Below are positions 1-6,756 of a stretch of DNA of 7,451 nucleotides, one piece after another. Origin of the DNA: Chromatiales bacterium. Its GTDB lineage: Bacteria > Pseudomonadota > Gammaproteobacteria > Chromatiales > Chromatiaceae. Within the stretch, counting starts at the first letter, position 1; each line of letters begins with the position of its first letter. Under the pieces are notes generated by a model. The model saw only the letters and a list, made by a program, of their open reading frames with translations. It searched no databases and had not been told where the DNA came from. The position numbers and the translations under genes are program-made. The stretch lies in assembly GCA_024639625.1 (NCBI GenBank), contig JAHEIA010000149.1:1-7451 (forward strand). Reading direction: 5' to 3'.

Positions 1-1356
1 GCCCATACCCTGGATGCCCCGCGGGTCGTAGGCGGGAAACTCTTGGCCCTTGACGCTCATCGAGAGGTCGGGATGGCCGTATTTTTCGCACAGACGCTTC
101 GAGCCCAAACCGATCTCCCGGCCGAATCCCTCGCCCCGGCTCGTCAGCTCCGCCAATCGGGTGAGTGCTTCGGCGGAGCCGAAGTTGAGCTCGAGACCGT
201 CTGTCTGCTCTTCAGTCAGCGCCCCCAACTCGTAGAGCTCCATCGCGGCAGCCACGGTAGCGCCGAATGAGATCGGGTCCATGCCGTCTTCGTTGCAAAG
301 GAAGTTGGCATAGGTCAGCGCCTCGAGGTCTCCGACCCCGGTGGCCGCCCCGAGCGACCAGGCGCTCTCGTATTCCAGGCCGCCGGACGCCCCCCAGTAC
401 TCCGGCTTGTTGACGACCGTATAGTGGGTCTGATCAATACGCGATACGCGGCCGCATGCAATGGTGCAGCCGAAACAGGCCTGATTCGCCACCAGGTTCG
501 ACTTGCCGTCGGTGGGTCGTGGCTCGTGCATCGCCTCCCCCGAGATCTTCGCGGCGTCGGAGAACTGGACGTCGCGCGCGTTGTGGGACGGCAGCGATCC
601 CACCTCGTTGATCACGTTCATCAATACCTGGGTCCCGTAGGTGGGCAGGCCCTGCCCGGTAACCGCATTGTCCGCCAGCACCTGCTTCTTTTCCGCGGTG
701 ACGCGCAGAAAGCCGGCAGGGTCATCCACCTTGACACCGCGGGTTCCGCGTACCGCGATCGCCTTGAGGTTCTTGGAACCCATTACCGTGCCGACGCCCG
801 AGCGCCCGGCGGCGCGATGCAAATCGTTGATGACACCGGCGTACAGCACACCCTGCTCTCCGGCTCGCCCAATGGCCGCCACTCGCAGCAACGGATCCTG
901 GTGCCGCTGGTGCAACAGTTCGTCCGTTTGCCAAACCGATTTCCCCCAGATCCCTGCGGCGGAAAGCAGCTCCGCCTTATCGTTCTCGATGCACAGATAG
1001 ACCGGCTCCGGCGACCTGCCCTCGAGAATGATCATGTCCCAACCGGCCATCTTCAGCTCCGCCCCGAAATAGCCGCCCGAATTGGAGCAGGCGATCGCCC
1101 CGGTGAGCGCCCCCTTGGTAATCACCGAGTAACGCCCTCCGGTCGAGGCGGCGGTCCCGGTAAGAGGCCCGGTAGCGAAGATCAGCTTGTTGTCCGGCGA
1201 GAGCGGATCGGTCTGCGGATCCACCTCTTGCACAAAATATTTGGTCGCCAGACCGCGTTGCCCCAGGTACTGGGCCGCCCAGTCCATGTTCAGGGGTTCG
1301 CTGCGGCAGGAACCCGCGCTCAAGTCGACGCGTAAGATCGTTTTCTGCCATGCCAT
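1..1356 (-). CDS. aor: Aldehyde:ferredoxin oxidoreductase family catalytic subunit (tungsten-pterin enzyme), C-terminus cut by window edge
   Basis: This is the large catalytic subunit of the AOR family, which oxidises aldehydes to acids (or the reverse) at a tungsten centre held by two pterins and passes electrons through a [4Fe-4S] cluster. The frame is open from the ATG at 1356 to the left edge, giving 452 residues; family members run about 600, so roughly a quarter is missing. Visible motifs are GPLTGT at residues 63-68 in the N-terminal domain, the pterin-binding stretch ending GSKNLKAI near residues 184-200, and C294-x2-C297-x3-C301. That cysteine spacing and position match the first three cluster ligands of the Pyrococcus furiosus enzyme. 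Residues 355-360 (NEDGMD) align with the first DxxGLD pterin motif, with Asn for Asp and Met for Leu. The fourth cluster cysteine should lie off the window. A GAGGG ribosome site precedes the start, 21 bases after the polyferredoxin stop. The substrate cannot be told from sequence. Confidence 0.95.
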   Translation of the reverse strand, partial: MAWQKTILRVDLSAGSCRSEPLNMDWAAQYLGQRGLATKYFVQEVDPQTDPLSPDNKLIFATGPLTGTAASTGGRYSVITKGALTGAIACSNSGGYFGAELKMAGWDMIILEGRSPEPVYLCIENDKAELLSAAGIWGKSVWQTDELLHQRHQDPLLRVAAIGRAGEQGVLYAGVINDLHRAAGRSGVGTVMGSKNLKAIAVRGTRGVKVDDPAGFLRVTAEKKQVLADNAVTGQGLPTYGTQVLMNVINEVGSLPSHNARDVQFSDAAKISGEAMHEPRPTDGKSNLVANQACFGCTIACGRVSRIDQTHYTVVNKPEYWGASGGLEYESAWSLGAATGVGDLEALTYANFLCNEDGMDPISFGATVAAAMELYELGALTEEQTDGLELNFGSAEALTRLAELTSRGEGFGREIGLGSKRLCEKYGHPDLSMSVKGQEFPAYDPRGIQGMG

Positions 1357-1377
1357 GTCTCTGCCCTCGCTGGTAAT

Positions 1378-1860
1378 CTAGGTCGAAGCACCGGTTTGCG
1401 CCGCGTCCGTGCGGGCAGCCCAGGCCTTCATCCGCTCATAACCGGTCCAATCGGCGTCCACATAGGTGATGGCTTGGGTCGGACAGGCGCTGGCGCAGGC
1501 CGGGTCGCCACCGCAAAGATCGCACTTGATCACCTTGCCGGAGGCACTGCTGTAGTTCACGGTGCCGAACGGACACGCAATGGTGCAGACCTTGCACCCC
1601 ACACAGAGCCCCTCCACCACCTCTTTCGCGCCGGTCTCGGGATTGCTGCGGATCGCTTCCACCGGACAGGCGTGCAGACACCAGGCCTCAGCGCATTGGG
1701 TACAGGTGTAAGGGACGAACCGCGCCTCGTCGTGAAAGACGAACACCTTGATGCGCGAGCGGGCCGGATTGAACGCGCCCTCGTGTTCGTACGAGCATGC
1801 CATTTCGCACTGCAAGCAACCCGTGCATTTCTCCGGTTCGATATGTAGCGACCTGAGCAT
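1378..1860 (-). CDS. Polyferredoxin with four [4Fe-4S] clusters, electron-transfer subunit of the AOR (AorA/HycB-like)
   Basis: This 160-residue soluble iron-sulfur protein probably carries electrons between the AOR subunit encoded just downstream and another partner. It has sixteen cysteines in four groups: C12/15/18/22 (CxxCxxCxxxC), C53/56/61/65 (CxxCx4CxxxC), C86/89/92/96 (CxxCxxCxxxC) and C113/116/122/126 (CxxCx5CxxxC), enough for four [4Fe-4S] clusters. The layout matches the DMSO-reductase/HycB-type ferredoxin subunit family and the small subunit (AorA) of the multi-subunit AOR of Aromatoleum. There is no signal peptide or membrane segment, so it should be cytoplasmic. The frame stays open upstream to 2076, but the start at 1860 is favoured by an excellent AGAGGAGGAG ribosome site 6 bases before it and by the first ferredoxin motif starting at residue 12. 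An FAD subunit, as in Aromatoleum, might follow AOR off the left edge; this cannot be seen. Confidence 0.93.
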   Translation of the reverse strand: MLRSLHIEPEKCTGCLQCEMACSYEHEGAFNPARSRIKVFVFHDEARFVPYTCTQCAEAWCLHACPVEAIRSNPETGAKEVVEGLCVGCKVCTIACPFGTVNYSSASGKVIKCDLCGGDPACASACPTQAITYVDADWTGYERMKAWAARTDAAQTGAST

Positions 1861-1866
1861 TTCAGG

Positions 1867-1876
1867 CTCCTCCTCT
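1867..1876 (-). promoter_or_regulatory. Strong ribosome binding site of the polyferredoxin gene
   Basis: Read on the minus strand this is AGAGGAGGAG, near-perfectly complementary to the 16S anti-Shine-Dalgarno, 6 bases before the ATG ending at 1860. It decides this start over the longer open frame that runs to 2076. Confidence 0.85.
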
Positions 1877-1955
1877 GGTGCTGCGATTGTGATTTCGGGA
1901 GCGACGGCGTCCGCGGATTCCCAAGTCTTAAGACAATAGCAGATCCGTTGGAAAC

Positions 1956-1971
1956 TGCAGGTCCCCAGCCG
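1956..1971 (-). promoter_or_regulatory. Candidate sigma-54 (-24/-12) promoter for the polyferredoxin-AOR operon
   Basis: On the minus strand the sequence is CGGCTGGGGACCTGCA. It aligns with TGGCACG-N4-TTGCW with the two required dinucleotides in place: GG at -24 and GC at -12, ten bases apart. It matches 8 of 12 consensus positions; the -24 box is only partly conserved. Transcription would start near 1945, leaving a leader of about 85 bases before the ATG. The neighbouring sigma-54 activator gene makes this reading plausible, but it could be a chance match in GC-rich DNA. Confidence 0.45.
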
Positions 1972-1976
1972 AGTTC

Positions 1977-1990
1977 GGGCGCGAGCGCCC
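1977..1990. repeat. GC-rich palindrome GGGCGC-GA-GCGCCC
   Basis: Two perfect 6-base arms are separated by 2 bases. It sits between the minus-strand candidate sigma-54 promoter and the half-site cluster. No T-run follows on either strand, so it is not a typical intrinsic terminator. It could be a protein-binding site; no function can be assigned. Confidence 0.5.
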
Positions 1991-1993
1991 AAG

Positions 1994-2025
1994 TTGTCAC
2001 ACCCAGTGAGACGCTGGTGAGACAA
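1994..2025. promoter_or_regulatory. Half-site cluster, likely activator-binding site between divergent promoters
   Basis: TTGTCACACC at 1994-2003 is an inverted copy (9 of 10 bases) of GGTGAGACAA at 2016-2025. A third copy, GTGAGAC at 2006-2012, lies as a direct repeat 11 bases (about one helical turn) before the copy at 2017-2023. Three spaced half-sites upstream of two candidate sigma-54 promoters look like an enhancer for an NtrC-type activator. The best candidate protein is the activator encoded at 5132-6556. The repeat is visible; the binding protein is inferred. Confidence 0.55.
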
Positions 2026-2033
2026 TTTGACCC
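2021..2033. repeat. 13-base element GACAATTTGACCC, shared with the activator's upstream region
   Basis: It overlaps the right half-site of the cluster and matches 6757-6769 (GACAAATTGACCC) at 12 of 13 bases. Its core GACAA-N-TTGAC is a near-palindrome. The TTGACC inside resembles a -35 hexamer, but no -10 lies at the right distance at either place, so an operator is the better reading. Confidence 0.55.
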
Positions 2034-2108
2034 GCTTGCCCACGCCTCCCGGGATCCAGGATACCGGCGAATCCATGCGAGCCGCGATTTCGCGGAGAAC
2101 CTTTCCAG

Positions 2109-2124
2109 AGGACCAAAACTTGCT
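2109..2124 (+). promoter_or_regulatory. Candidate sigma-54 (-24/-12) promoter for the moaA-fdhD-regulator operon
   Basis: The sequence AGGACCAAAACTTGCT aligns with TGGCACG-N4-TTGCW. It has GG at -24, GC at -12 with exactly ten bases between, and a perfect TTGCT -12 box; overall 8 of 12 positions match. Transcription would start near 2135, about 74 bases before the ATG at 2209. The half-site cluster lies about 85-115 bases upstream of the -24 box, a normal enhancer distance. No convincing sigma-70 promoter was found for moaA. Confidence 0.45.
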
Positions 2125-2208
2125 AAGCTAGGTAGACTATCGGTGGTCTTTGCGGGCCCACCGACCGGCGCGCTAACGCGGATGCTTGCTGAATTCGAAT
2201 CGCTTGCT

Positions 2209-3231
2209 ATGGATAACCGAGAAACGACCACTGCCTCCGTTCCGCAGATCCTGCAGGACCGCTTCGGACGCCATGTGACCTATCTGCGGATGTCGGTCAC
2301 CGATCGATGCGACTTCCGCTGCGTCTACTGCATGACCGAGAGCATGCGCTTTTTGCCGCGCGCCCAGGTGCTCACGCTGGAAGAACTGTGGCAGGTGGCA
2401 AAGGCATTCACCGAACTCGGGGTCACCAAGATCCGCCTCACCGGTGGCGAGCCGCTGGTGCGACGCAACATACTCTGGCTGCTGCGCGAGATCGCTGTCC
2501 TACCCGGTCTGGGCGAATTGGTGATCACCACCAACGGCTCGCAACTGGAGTCGATGGCGCAGGACCTGCGCACCGCAGGGGTGAAACGGGTCAACATCAG
2601 CCTGGATAGCCTGCGCCGGGATCGCTTTCGCCGCCTCACCCGCAAGGGCGATCTGGCGCAGGTTCTGCGCGGCATCGAGGCCGCGCTGGTGGCGGGATTC
2701 GAACGCGTAAAGCTGAATTCCGTCATCTTGAAGGACCGCAACCACGACGAGGTGCTTGATCTCGTGCAGTTCGCCGTCGAAAGCGGGGTCGACATCAGCT
2801 TCATTGAGGAGATGCCACTGGGTCTTGTGGACGAGCACGACCGCCTGGTGACCTACTACTCCAGCGATCAGATCCGGCAGGACCTTGCCCAGCGCTTCGA
2901 CCTGCTGCCGACAACCGAGTCCACCGGAGGCCCCGCCCGCTATTACCGCATCCCCGGGATCACAACCCGGGTCGGTTTCATCTCCCCACACAGCCACAAC
3001 TTCTGTTCCAGCTGCAACCGGGTGCGGCTCACCGCCGAGGGGCGCTTGCTGCTGTGCCTCGGGCAGGAACACTCGCGGGACCTGCGCCGCGAGTTGCGCG
3101 CCTATCCGGGGGACGAAGCGCACCTCAAGCAATGCATCGGCGAAGCGATGGCAATCAAGCCCCAGGGACATGAATTCGACCTGAGCGAGCAAAGTGTCCT
3201 ATTCCGGCACATGAACATGACCGGAGGTTAG
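2209..3231 (+). CDS. moaA: GTP 3',8-cyclase MoaA, radical SAM enzyme of molybdopterin synthesis
   Basis: MoaA uses S-adenosylmethionine to cyclise GTP, the first step towards cyclic pyranopterin monophosphate and thus the molybdenum/tungsten cofactor. From the ATG at 2209 it has 340 residues, the usual family length. The radical SAM cluster motif C34-x3-C38-x2-C41 is present, followed by GGEP at 79-82. The second, GTP-binding cluster is C266-x2-C269-x13-C283. The protein ends in the family's conserved Gly-Gly. The frame is open back to 1948, which would add 87 residues running through the control region; these look unlike MoaA, so that start is rejected. An in-frame ATG at 2182 would add nine residues. 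Neither ATG has a good ribosome site, so the exact start is uncertain. It is followed after 2 bases by fdhD. Its presence beside AOR suggests a cofactor supply dedicated to that enzyme. Confidence 0.95.
   Translation: MDNRETTTASVPQILQDRFGRHVTYLRMSVTDRCDFRCVYCMTESMRFLPRAQVLTLEELWQVAKAFTELGVTKIRLTGGEPLVRRNILWLLREIAVLPGLGELVITTNGSQLESMAQDLRTAGVKRVNISLDSLRRDRFRRLTRKGDLAQVLRGIEAALVAGFERVKLNSVILKDRNHDEVLDLVQFAVESGVDISFIEEMPLGLVDEHDRLVTYYSSDQIRQDLAQRFDLLPTTESTGGPARYYRIPGITTRVGFISPHSHNFCSSCNRVRLTAEGRLLLCLGQEHSRDLRRELRAYPGDEAHLKQCIGEAMAIKPQGHEFDLSEQSVLFRHMNMTGG
3223..3228 (+). promoter_or_regulatory. Ribosome binding site GGAGGT of fdhD inside the end of moaA
   Basis: GGAGGT lies 5 bases before the ATG at 3234 and overlaps the last Gly-Gly codons and stop region of moaA. 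It fixes the fdhD start and suggests translational coupling of the two genes. Confidence 0.75.
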
Positions 3232-3233
3232 GC

Positions 3234-4115
3234 ATGGCGGATCGCGACCACCCGTACCGACCGGAAATGACCGATGCCCGTCTGGCCCCCACGGCCGCGG
3301 TTGAGGTGCTGGACGAGAGCGGGGCCGCGCGGCGTGTGGAGATTGCAGGCGAGGCCCCGCTGACCCTATTCGTGGACGGCCGCGAGATCGTCACCCTGAT
3401 GACCCTCGGCGGGCAACCGGAGGCGCTCGCCCTCGGCTACCTGCGAACCCAGCGTTTCGTGCAAAAGATTGAGCAGATTCGTTCGGTGCGGGTGGACTGG
3501 GAACGGGAATCCGTCCAGATCACGACCCACGGCGGCGTCGACGGGTGGGAGGAAAAGCTGGCCAAGCGCACCGTGACGACCGGCTGCGGCCAGGGAACCG
3601 TATTCAGCTGCACCATTGACAGCCTGTACGCACAGCCGCTGCCGGCGGCAACCCTGCGTCAATCCACCCTGTACGGGCTGCTTGGGGCGCTGAAGGACTT
3701 CAATGCCATCTACCGGTCGGCCGGAGCGGTGCACGGCTGCGCGCTGTGTTCCGGCACCCGCGTACTGCAGTTCGTAGAGGACGTAGGGCGACACAACGCG
3801 GCGGACGCCATCGCCGGCTACATGTGGCTGGAACGCATTACGGGTGCCGACAAGATCTTCTACACCACCGGGCGGCTCACCTCGGAAATCGTCATGAAGG
3901 TGGCCCTGATGGGCATCCCGGTCCTGTTGTCGCGCTCGGGGGTCACTCAGATGGGGCTCGAGTTGGCCCGCGACCTGGGGGTGACCATGATCGCCCGCGC
4001 CAAGGGCCGGCATTTTCTGGTATTCAACGGCGCCGCGAGTCTGCGCTGGGACGCCCGCCCCGCGCCGCAGGAGGCCTCCGCCCAGGGGACCTATTCGCGC
4101 GCTGCCGGCGAATAG
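3234..4115 (+). CDS. fdhD: FdhD-family sulfurtransferase-like protein with altered cysteine motif
   Basis: FdhD takes sulfur from a cysteine desulfurase and delivers it to the bis-pterin metal cofactor of formate dehydrogenase in the cytoplasm. This 293-residue protein has the family's EDVGRHN motif at 182-188, the TTGRLTSE stretch at 211-218 and a complete C-terminal half, so membership is clear. It departs from the classical form: where E. coli FdhD has CxxC (C121 and C124), this one has C118-G-Q-G, keeping only the first cysteine. In the conserved histidine-containing segment it instead has H167-G-C169-A-L-C172, a new CxxC pair. It sits 2 bases after moaA in a locus with AOR and no formate dehydrogenase in view. 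It may therefore serve the AOR cofactor; this is inference. A formate dehydrogenase elsewhere in the genome could still be its client. Confidence 0.92.
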   Translation: MADRDHPYRPEMTDARLAPTAAVEVLDESGAARRVEIAGEAPLTLFVDGREIVTLMTLGGQPEALALGYLRTQRFVQKIEQIRSVRVDWERESVQITTHGGVDGWEEKLAKRTVTTGCGQGTVFSCTIDSLYAQPLPAATLRQSTLYGLLGALKDFNAIYRSAGAVHGCALCSGTRVLQFVEDVGRHNAADAIAGYMWLERITGADKIFYTTGRLTSEIVMKVALMGIPVLLSRSGVTQMGLELARDLGVTMIARAKGRHFLVFNGAASLRWDARPAPQEASAQGTYSRAAGE

Positions 4116-5105
4116 GTGGTGCTGCCGCAGGGCAAACCCCAAGCCATGCGAGCGAAGCAGATGCCTCCTGCACGAACCCCGAACCCCACTGCTGCGGCGG
4201 GCGCTGGGGAGGCGCATTGGCCGAGATTCATGAGCGTGCGGCAGGTCGCAGAATACCTCGGGCTGAACGAAAAAAAGGTGTATGCCCTGGTCTCCGAGGA
4301 CAAGCTTCCCGCGACCAAGATCACCGGCAAATGGCTCTTCCCGCGGGAACTCGTGGATCAGTGGATCCTGGAAACTAGCCACGGTGGCCTGCTCACCGAT
4401 CGGATGATCCTCGGCGGCGGCGACGACCCTTTGCTGGATCGCGTGGTAATGCAGCTCGCCGCGGCGGTGGACGGCAAGGCCCTGGTCAGCTACACGAGTA
4501 CGGGCACGCGCCTGGGGCTTTCTCTGCTGGCGAGACACCGGGTAGACGCGTGCGCCATCCACTGGGGCCCGGTCCAGGAGAGCCATCTGCGACATCCGGG
4601 CCTGATACAGGGGTTCCCCCAGCACCATGATTGGGTGATCGTACGGATGTTTCTCCGCGAGCAGGGGTTGCTGCTCGCACACCGCCTCGCGGACAAACAG
4701 CACGACCTCGCGTCCCTGTTCGCCACCCCTCTGCGCTGGACCATGCGGCAGCCCGGATCCGGATCGGGCCGCTTCTTCGAGGAAGTTGCCGCCAAACACC
4801 AACTCGACCTCGCGAGCCTGCTCCAGGCCAAGCCCAGCCGCTCGGAGCGCGATGCGGCAGCCAACATCGCCATGGGCATCGCCGATATCGCTCCGGGGGT
4901 GCGGGCGGCGGCGACCGAATTCCATCTCGAGTTCCTTTCCCTCGGCTGGGAGGCCTTCGACCTGGTGCTGAGCCAGCGCGTCTATTTCCGCAATCTGTTC
5001 CAGCACCTGCTACGGCAGCTGCGGGTTCCGGAAAGCGAGGACCGGGCCCGCCAACTGGGGGGTTACGACTTCTCGCATTTCGGGGAATTGGTGTGGAGCG
5101 AATGA
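4116..5105 (+). CDS. One-component regulator: excisionase-type HTH fused to a periplasmic-binding-protein-like sensor domain
   Basis: From its domains this should be a DNA-binding sensor. Residues 39-85 form an excisionase/MerR-like helix-turn-helix (SVRQVAEYLGL, then a K-I-TGKWLFP wing and W83). Residues 95-325 resemble the PBP-like domain fused to such heads: TSTGTRLGL at 127-135, RQPGSGSGRFF at 211-221, and an AxxIAMGIADIAPG segment at 248-261, all typical ligand-loop and domain motifs of molybdate-binding-like proteins. There is no signal peptide, so the domain senses something inside the cell. Placement after moaA and fdhD makes molybdate, tungstate or a cofactor precursor the natural guess. 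The start is uncertain: GTG at 4116 directly abuts the fdhD stop, ATG at 4146 and 4161 are possible, and ATG at 4230 begins right at the HTH. None has a clear ribosome site, and the first 38 residues are low-complexity. Confidence 0.85.
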   Translation: MVLPQGKPQAMRAKQMPPARTPNPTAAAGAGEAHWPRFMSVRQVAEYLGLNEKKVYALVSEDKLPATKITGKWLFPRELVDQWILETSHGGLLTDRMILGGGDDPLLDRVVMQLAAAVDGKALVSYTSTGTRLGLSLLARHRVDACAIHWGPVQESHLRHPGLIQGFPQHHDWVIVRMFLREQGLLLAHRLADKQHDLASLFATPLRWTMRQPGSGSGRFFEEVAAKHQLDLASLLQAKPSRSERDAAANIAMGIADIAPGVRAAATEFHLEFLSLGWEAFDLVLSQRVYFRNLFQHLLRQLRVPESEDRARQLGGYDFSHFGELVWSE

Positions 5106-5131
5106 GCGGCGTGGCGAATCGCGCCGGCGAG

Positions 5132-6556
5132 TCACTCCTCCGCTTGCCAGAGCCGCAACTTGCGTTCGAGGGTCTTGCGCGAGACGCCGAGACGGCGAGA
5201 CGCTTCCGATTTGTTGTTGGCGGCATCCTCGAGCACCGCGAGCATGTGCCGCTTCTCCACCTCGCGCAGCGGTAGATCCAACAAATAACCCCGTTCGGCG
5301 GCCAGCGGAGCCGTGGCGAACTCCGAACCGCTGCCGTTCAGACAATGGACCGGCGATTTGCCCAACAGCAGGGCGCGCTCGATCACGTTCTTCAACTCGC
5401 GCACATTCCCCGGCCAGGGGTAGTCCTGGAGGATCTCGAGATCGGCAGCAGCGATCTGCAGTCGTTCTGCGCCGAGTTCTCGTCCGCGCACCTCGGAAAA
5501 ATGCTCCACCAAGGCAGGGATATCCTCGCGCCGATCGCGCAACGGCGGCAGGGTGATGGTCAAGACGTTCAGGCGGTAGTAGAGATCCTCGCGCAAACGT
5601 CGGCTGCGCACCTGTTCCTCGAGCCGACGGTTGGTCGCTGCGACAATGCGCGCATCGACCGGCACCACCCGGTCCGAGCCAACCGGACGCACCACGGACT
5701 CTTCCAGTACACGCAGCAACTTGGCCTGCATGGACAGCGGCAATTCGGCGATCTCGTCGAGGAACAGGGTGCCGCCATTCGCGTAGCAAAACAGGCCTTC
5801 GCGGGTTCCATGAGCGCCTGTAAAGGCCCCCTTGACATGGCCGAATAGTTCGCTTTCCAGGAGTTCGGGGGCGATCGCGCCGCAATTGACAGGTACAAAA
5901 GGTCCACGGCGACTGCTGTGATCATGGATGCACTTGGCGACTAGTTCTTTCCCGGTACCCGATTCGCCCTCGATCAACACCGTCGAGGGCGTGGGAGAGA
6001 CCCGGCTGACCACGTCACCGATCTCGCGCATCAGACGCGACTGCCCGACCATGCCGTCAAGGCCGCACGAGCCCGCAGGCCGCTGCTCGCTCCGCGCCAG
6101 GCGCAAAGAAACCAGGGATTGCGACAGGGAGCGGGCTACCGCATCCAGCAGTTCGGGTTCTCGCAGTGGGTGCTCCAAGATGTCATTCACCCGCGCCCGC
6201 AGCGCCTCGATCCCGAGCCGTGCGTCGGGCATATGCGGCGAAAGAAGGATAACCTGGATCTCTACCCCATGGTCGCGGAGATTGCGGATCCAGTCCAACC
6301 CCAAGATGCCGGGCAATGCATGGTCTACGATCAGCAGGTCGAAATGGGAACGCTGGCGCAGGGCTTCTGCCTGCGCCGGGCTCGCAGTTGCCTCAACCAG
6401 GATCCCATGGCGTTCCAGCGCCGCCTGCAGCCAGTTGCGCCTTTCCGTTTCGGCGGCCACCACTAGCACGGGGCCGGGGGCGTGCCGTCGCCGAGACGAC
6501 TGTTGCGAGGGAGCCCCCCGGGGCATACCTGCCGCATCCGCAGCAATGTCATTCAT
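5132..6556 (-). CDS. Sigma-54-dependent activator (NtrC type) with a degenerate receiver domain
   Basis: This 474-residue enhancer-binding protein should open sigma-54 RNA polymerase promoters by ATP hydrolysis. Residues 29-145 are a response-regulator receiver with phosphoacceptor D78 (IVDHALPG) and S106 in the Thr/Ser position. The usual acidic pair is replaced by A34-A35 and the conserved lysine by H129, so normal phosphorylation is doubtful. Residues 165-400 are the AAA+ domain: Walker A GESGTGKE at 197-204, the sigma-54-contacting GAFTGA loop intact at 243-248, Walker B GGTLFLDE at 261-268, and a WPGNVREL motif at 381-388. Residues 430-470 are a Fis-type HTH (NNKSEASRRLGVSRKTLERKL). No histidine kinase gene is nearby. 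The start at 6556 has only a weak GGGA ribosome site; a second ATG lies at codon 11. It converges on the HTH-PBP regulator with 26 bases between. Likely targets are the divergent promoters at 1956-2124. Confidence 0.95.
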   Translation of the reverse strand: MNDIAADAAGMPRGAPSQQSSRRRHAPGPVLVVAAETERRNWLQAALERHGILVEATASPAQAEALRQRSHFDLLIVDHALPGILGLDWIRNLRDHGVEIQVILLSPHMPDARLGIEALRARVNDILEHPLREPELLDAVARSLSQSLVSLRLARSEQRPAGSCGLDGMVGQSRLMREIGDVVSRVSPTPSTVLIEGESGTGKELVAKCIHDHSSRRGPFVPVNCGAIAPELLESELFGHVKGAFTGAHGTREGLFCYANGGTLFLDEIAELPLSMQAKLLRVLEESVVRPVGSDRVVPVDARIVAATNRRLEEQVRSRRLREDLYYRLNVLTITLPPLRDRREDIPALVEHFSEVRGRELGAERLQIAAADLEILQDYPWPGNVRELKNVIERALLLGKSPVHCLNGSGSEFATAPLAAERGYLLDLPLREVEKRHMLAVLEDAANNKSEASRRLGVSRKTLERKLRLWQAEE

Positions 6557-6716
6557 CGTATTCGTTTCCCTGATAGGCGCATCGCCTTCCTAGTTGGCTG
6601 CATGGGCCGATAACGGATCCGGCAGCGTGCTTTCCGCAGCTCTGCCCGAACCCTGCACACCGCATCTCCCGACCAACCGTGGGAAAATAACGCCAGAAAC
6701 CACTGTACAATCGTAA

Positions 6717-6745
6717 AAAATAGGCCATTTTGGCCGAAACTTCAA
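6717..6745 (-). promoter_or_regulatory. Candidate sigma-70 promoter of the sigma-54 activator gene
   Basis: On the minus strand this reads TTGAAG (complement of 6740-6745), a 17-base spacer, then TATTTT (complement of 6717-6722). Each hexamer matches 4 of 6 consensus bases and the spacing is ideal. It lies in the AT-richest stretch of the region. The start point would be near 6710, about 150 bases before the ATG. Confidence 0.5.
6723..6735. promoter_or_regulatory. Inverted repeat GGCCA-TTT-TGGCC, possible operator in the promoter spacer
   Basis: Perfect 5-base arms around TTT fall entirely between the -35 and -10 hexamers of the activator's candidate promoter, where a bound repressor would block polymerase. 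The HTH-PBP regulator or the activator itself are possible binders; neither is shown. Confidence 0.5.
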
Positions 6746-6756
6746 TTCCTGATTAA

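Noticed and set aside
424..1335. A 303-codon open frame on the plus strand
   Set aside because: It runs antisense to the AOR gene, whose motifs fix the true frame on the minus strand. Its translation shows no recognisable family.
2027..2032. TTGACC as a -35 box for moaA
   Set aside because: No -10-like hexamer lies 16-18 bases downstream, and the same word recurs inside the shared 13-base element, so it is more likely part of an operator.
1861..2076. In-frame extension of the polyferredoxin gene
   Set aside because: The strong AGAGGAGGAG site places the start at 1860, directly before the first ferredoxin motif.
1948..2208. In-frame extension of moaA by 87 codons
   Set aside because: The extra residues do not resemble MoaA, would make it much longer than the family, and run through the divergent control region.
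3366..5006. A 546-codon open frame on the minus strand
   Set aside because: It lies antisense to fdhD and the HTH-PBP gene, both with clear family motifs. Its translation shows no domain; it is a by-product of high GC content.
5106..5131. Possible shared terminator between the convergent genes
   Set aside because: Only 26 bases, with no clean stem followed by a T-run on either strand.
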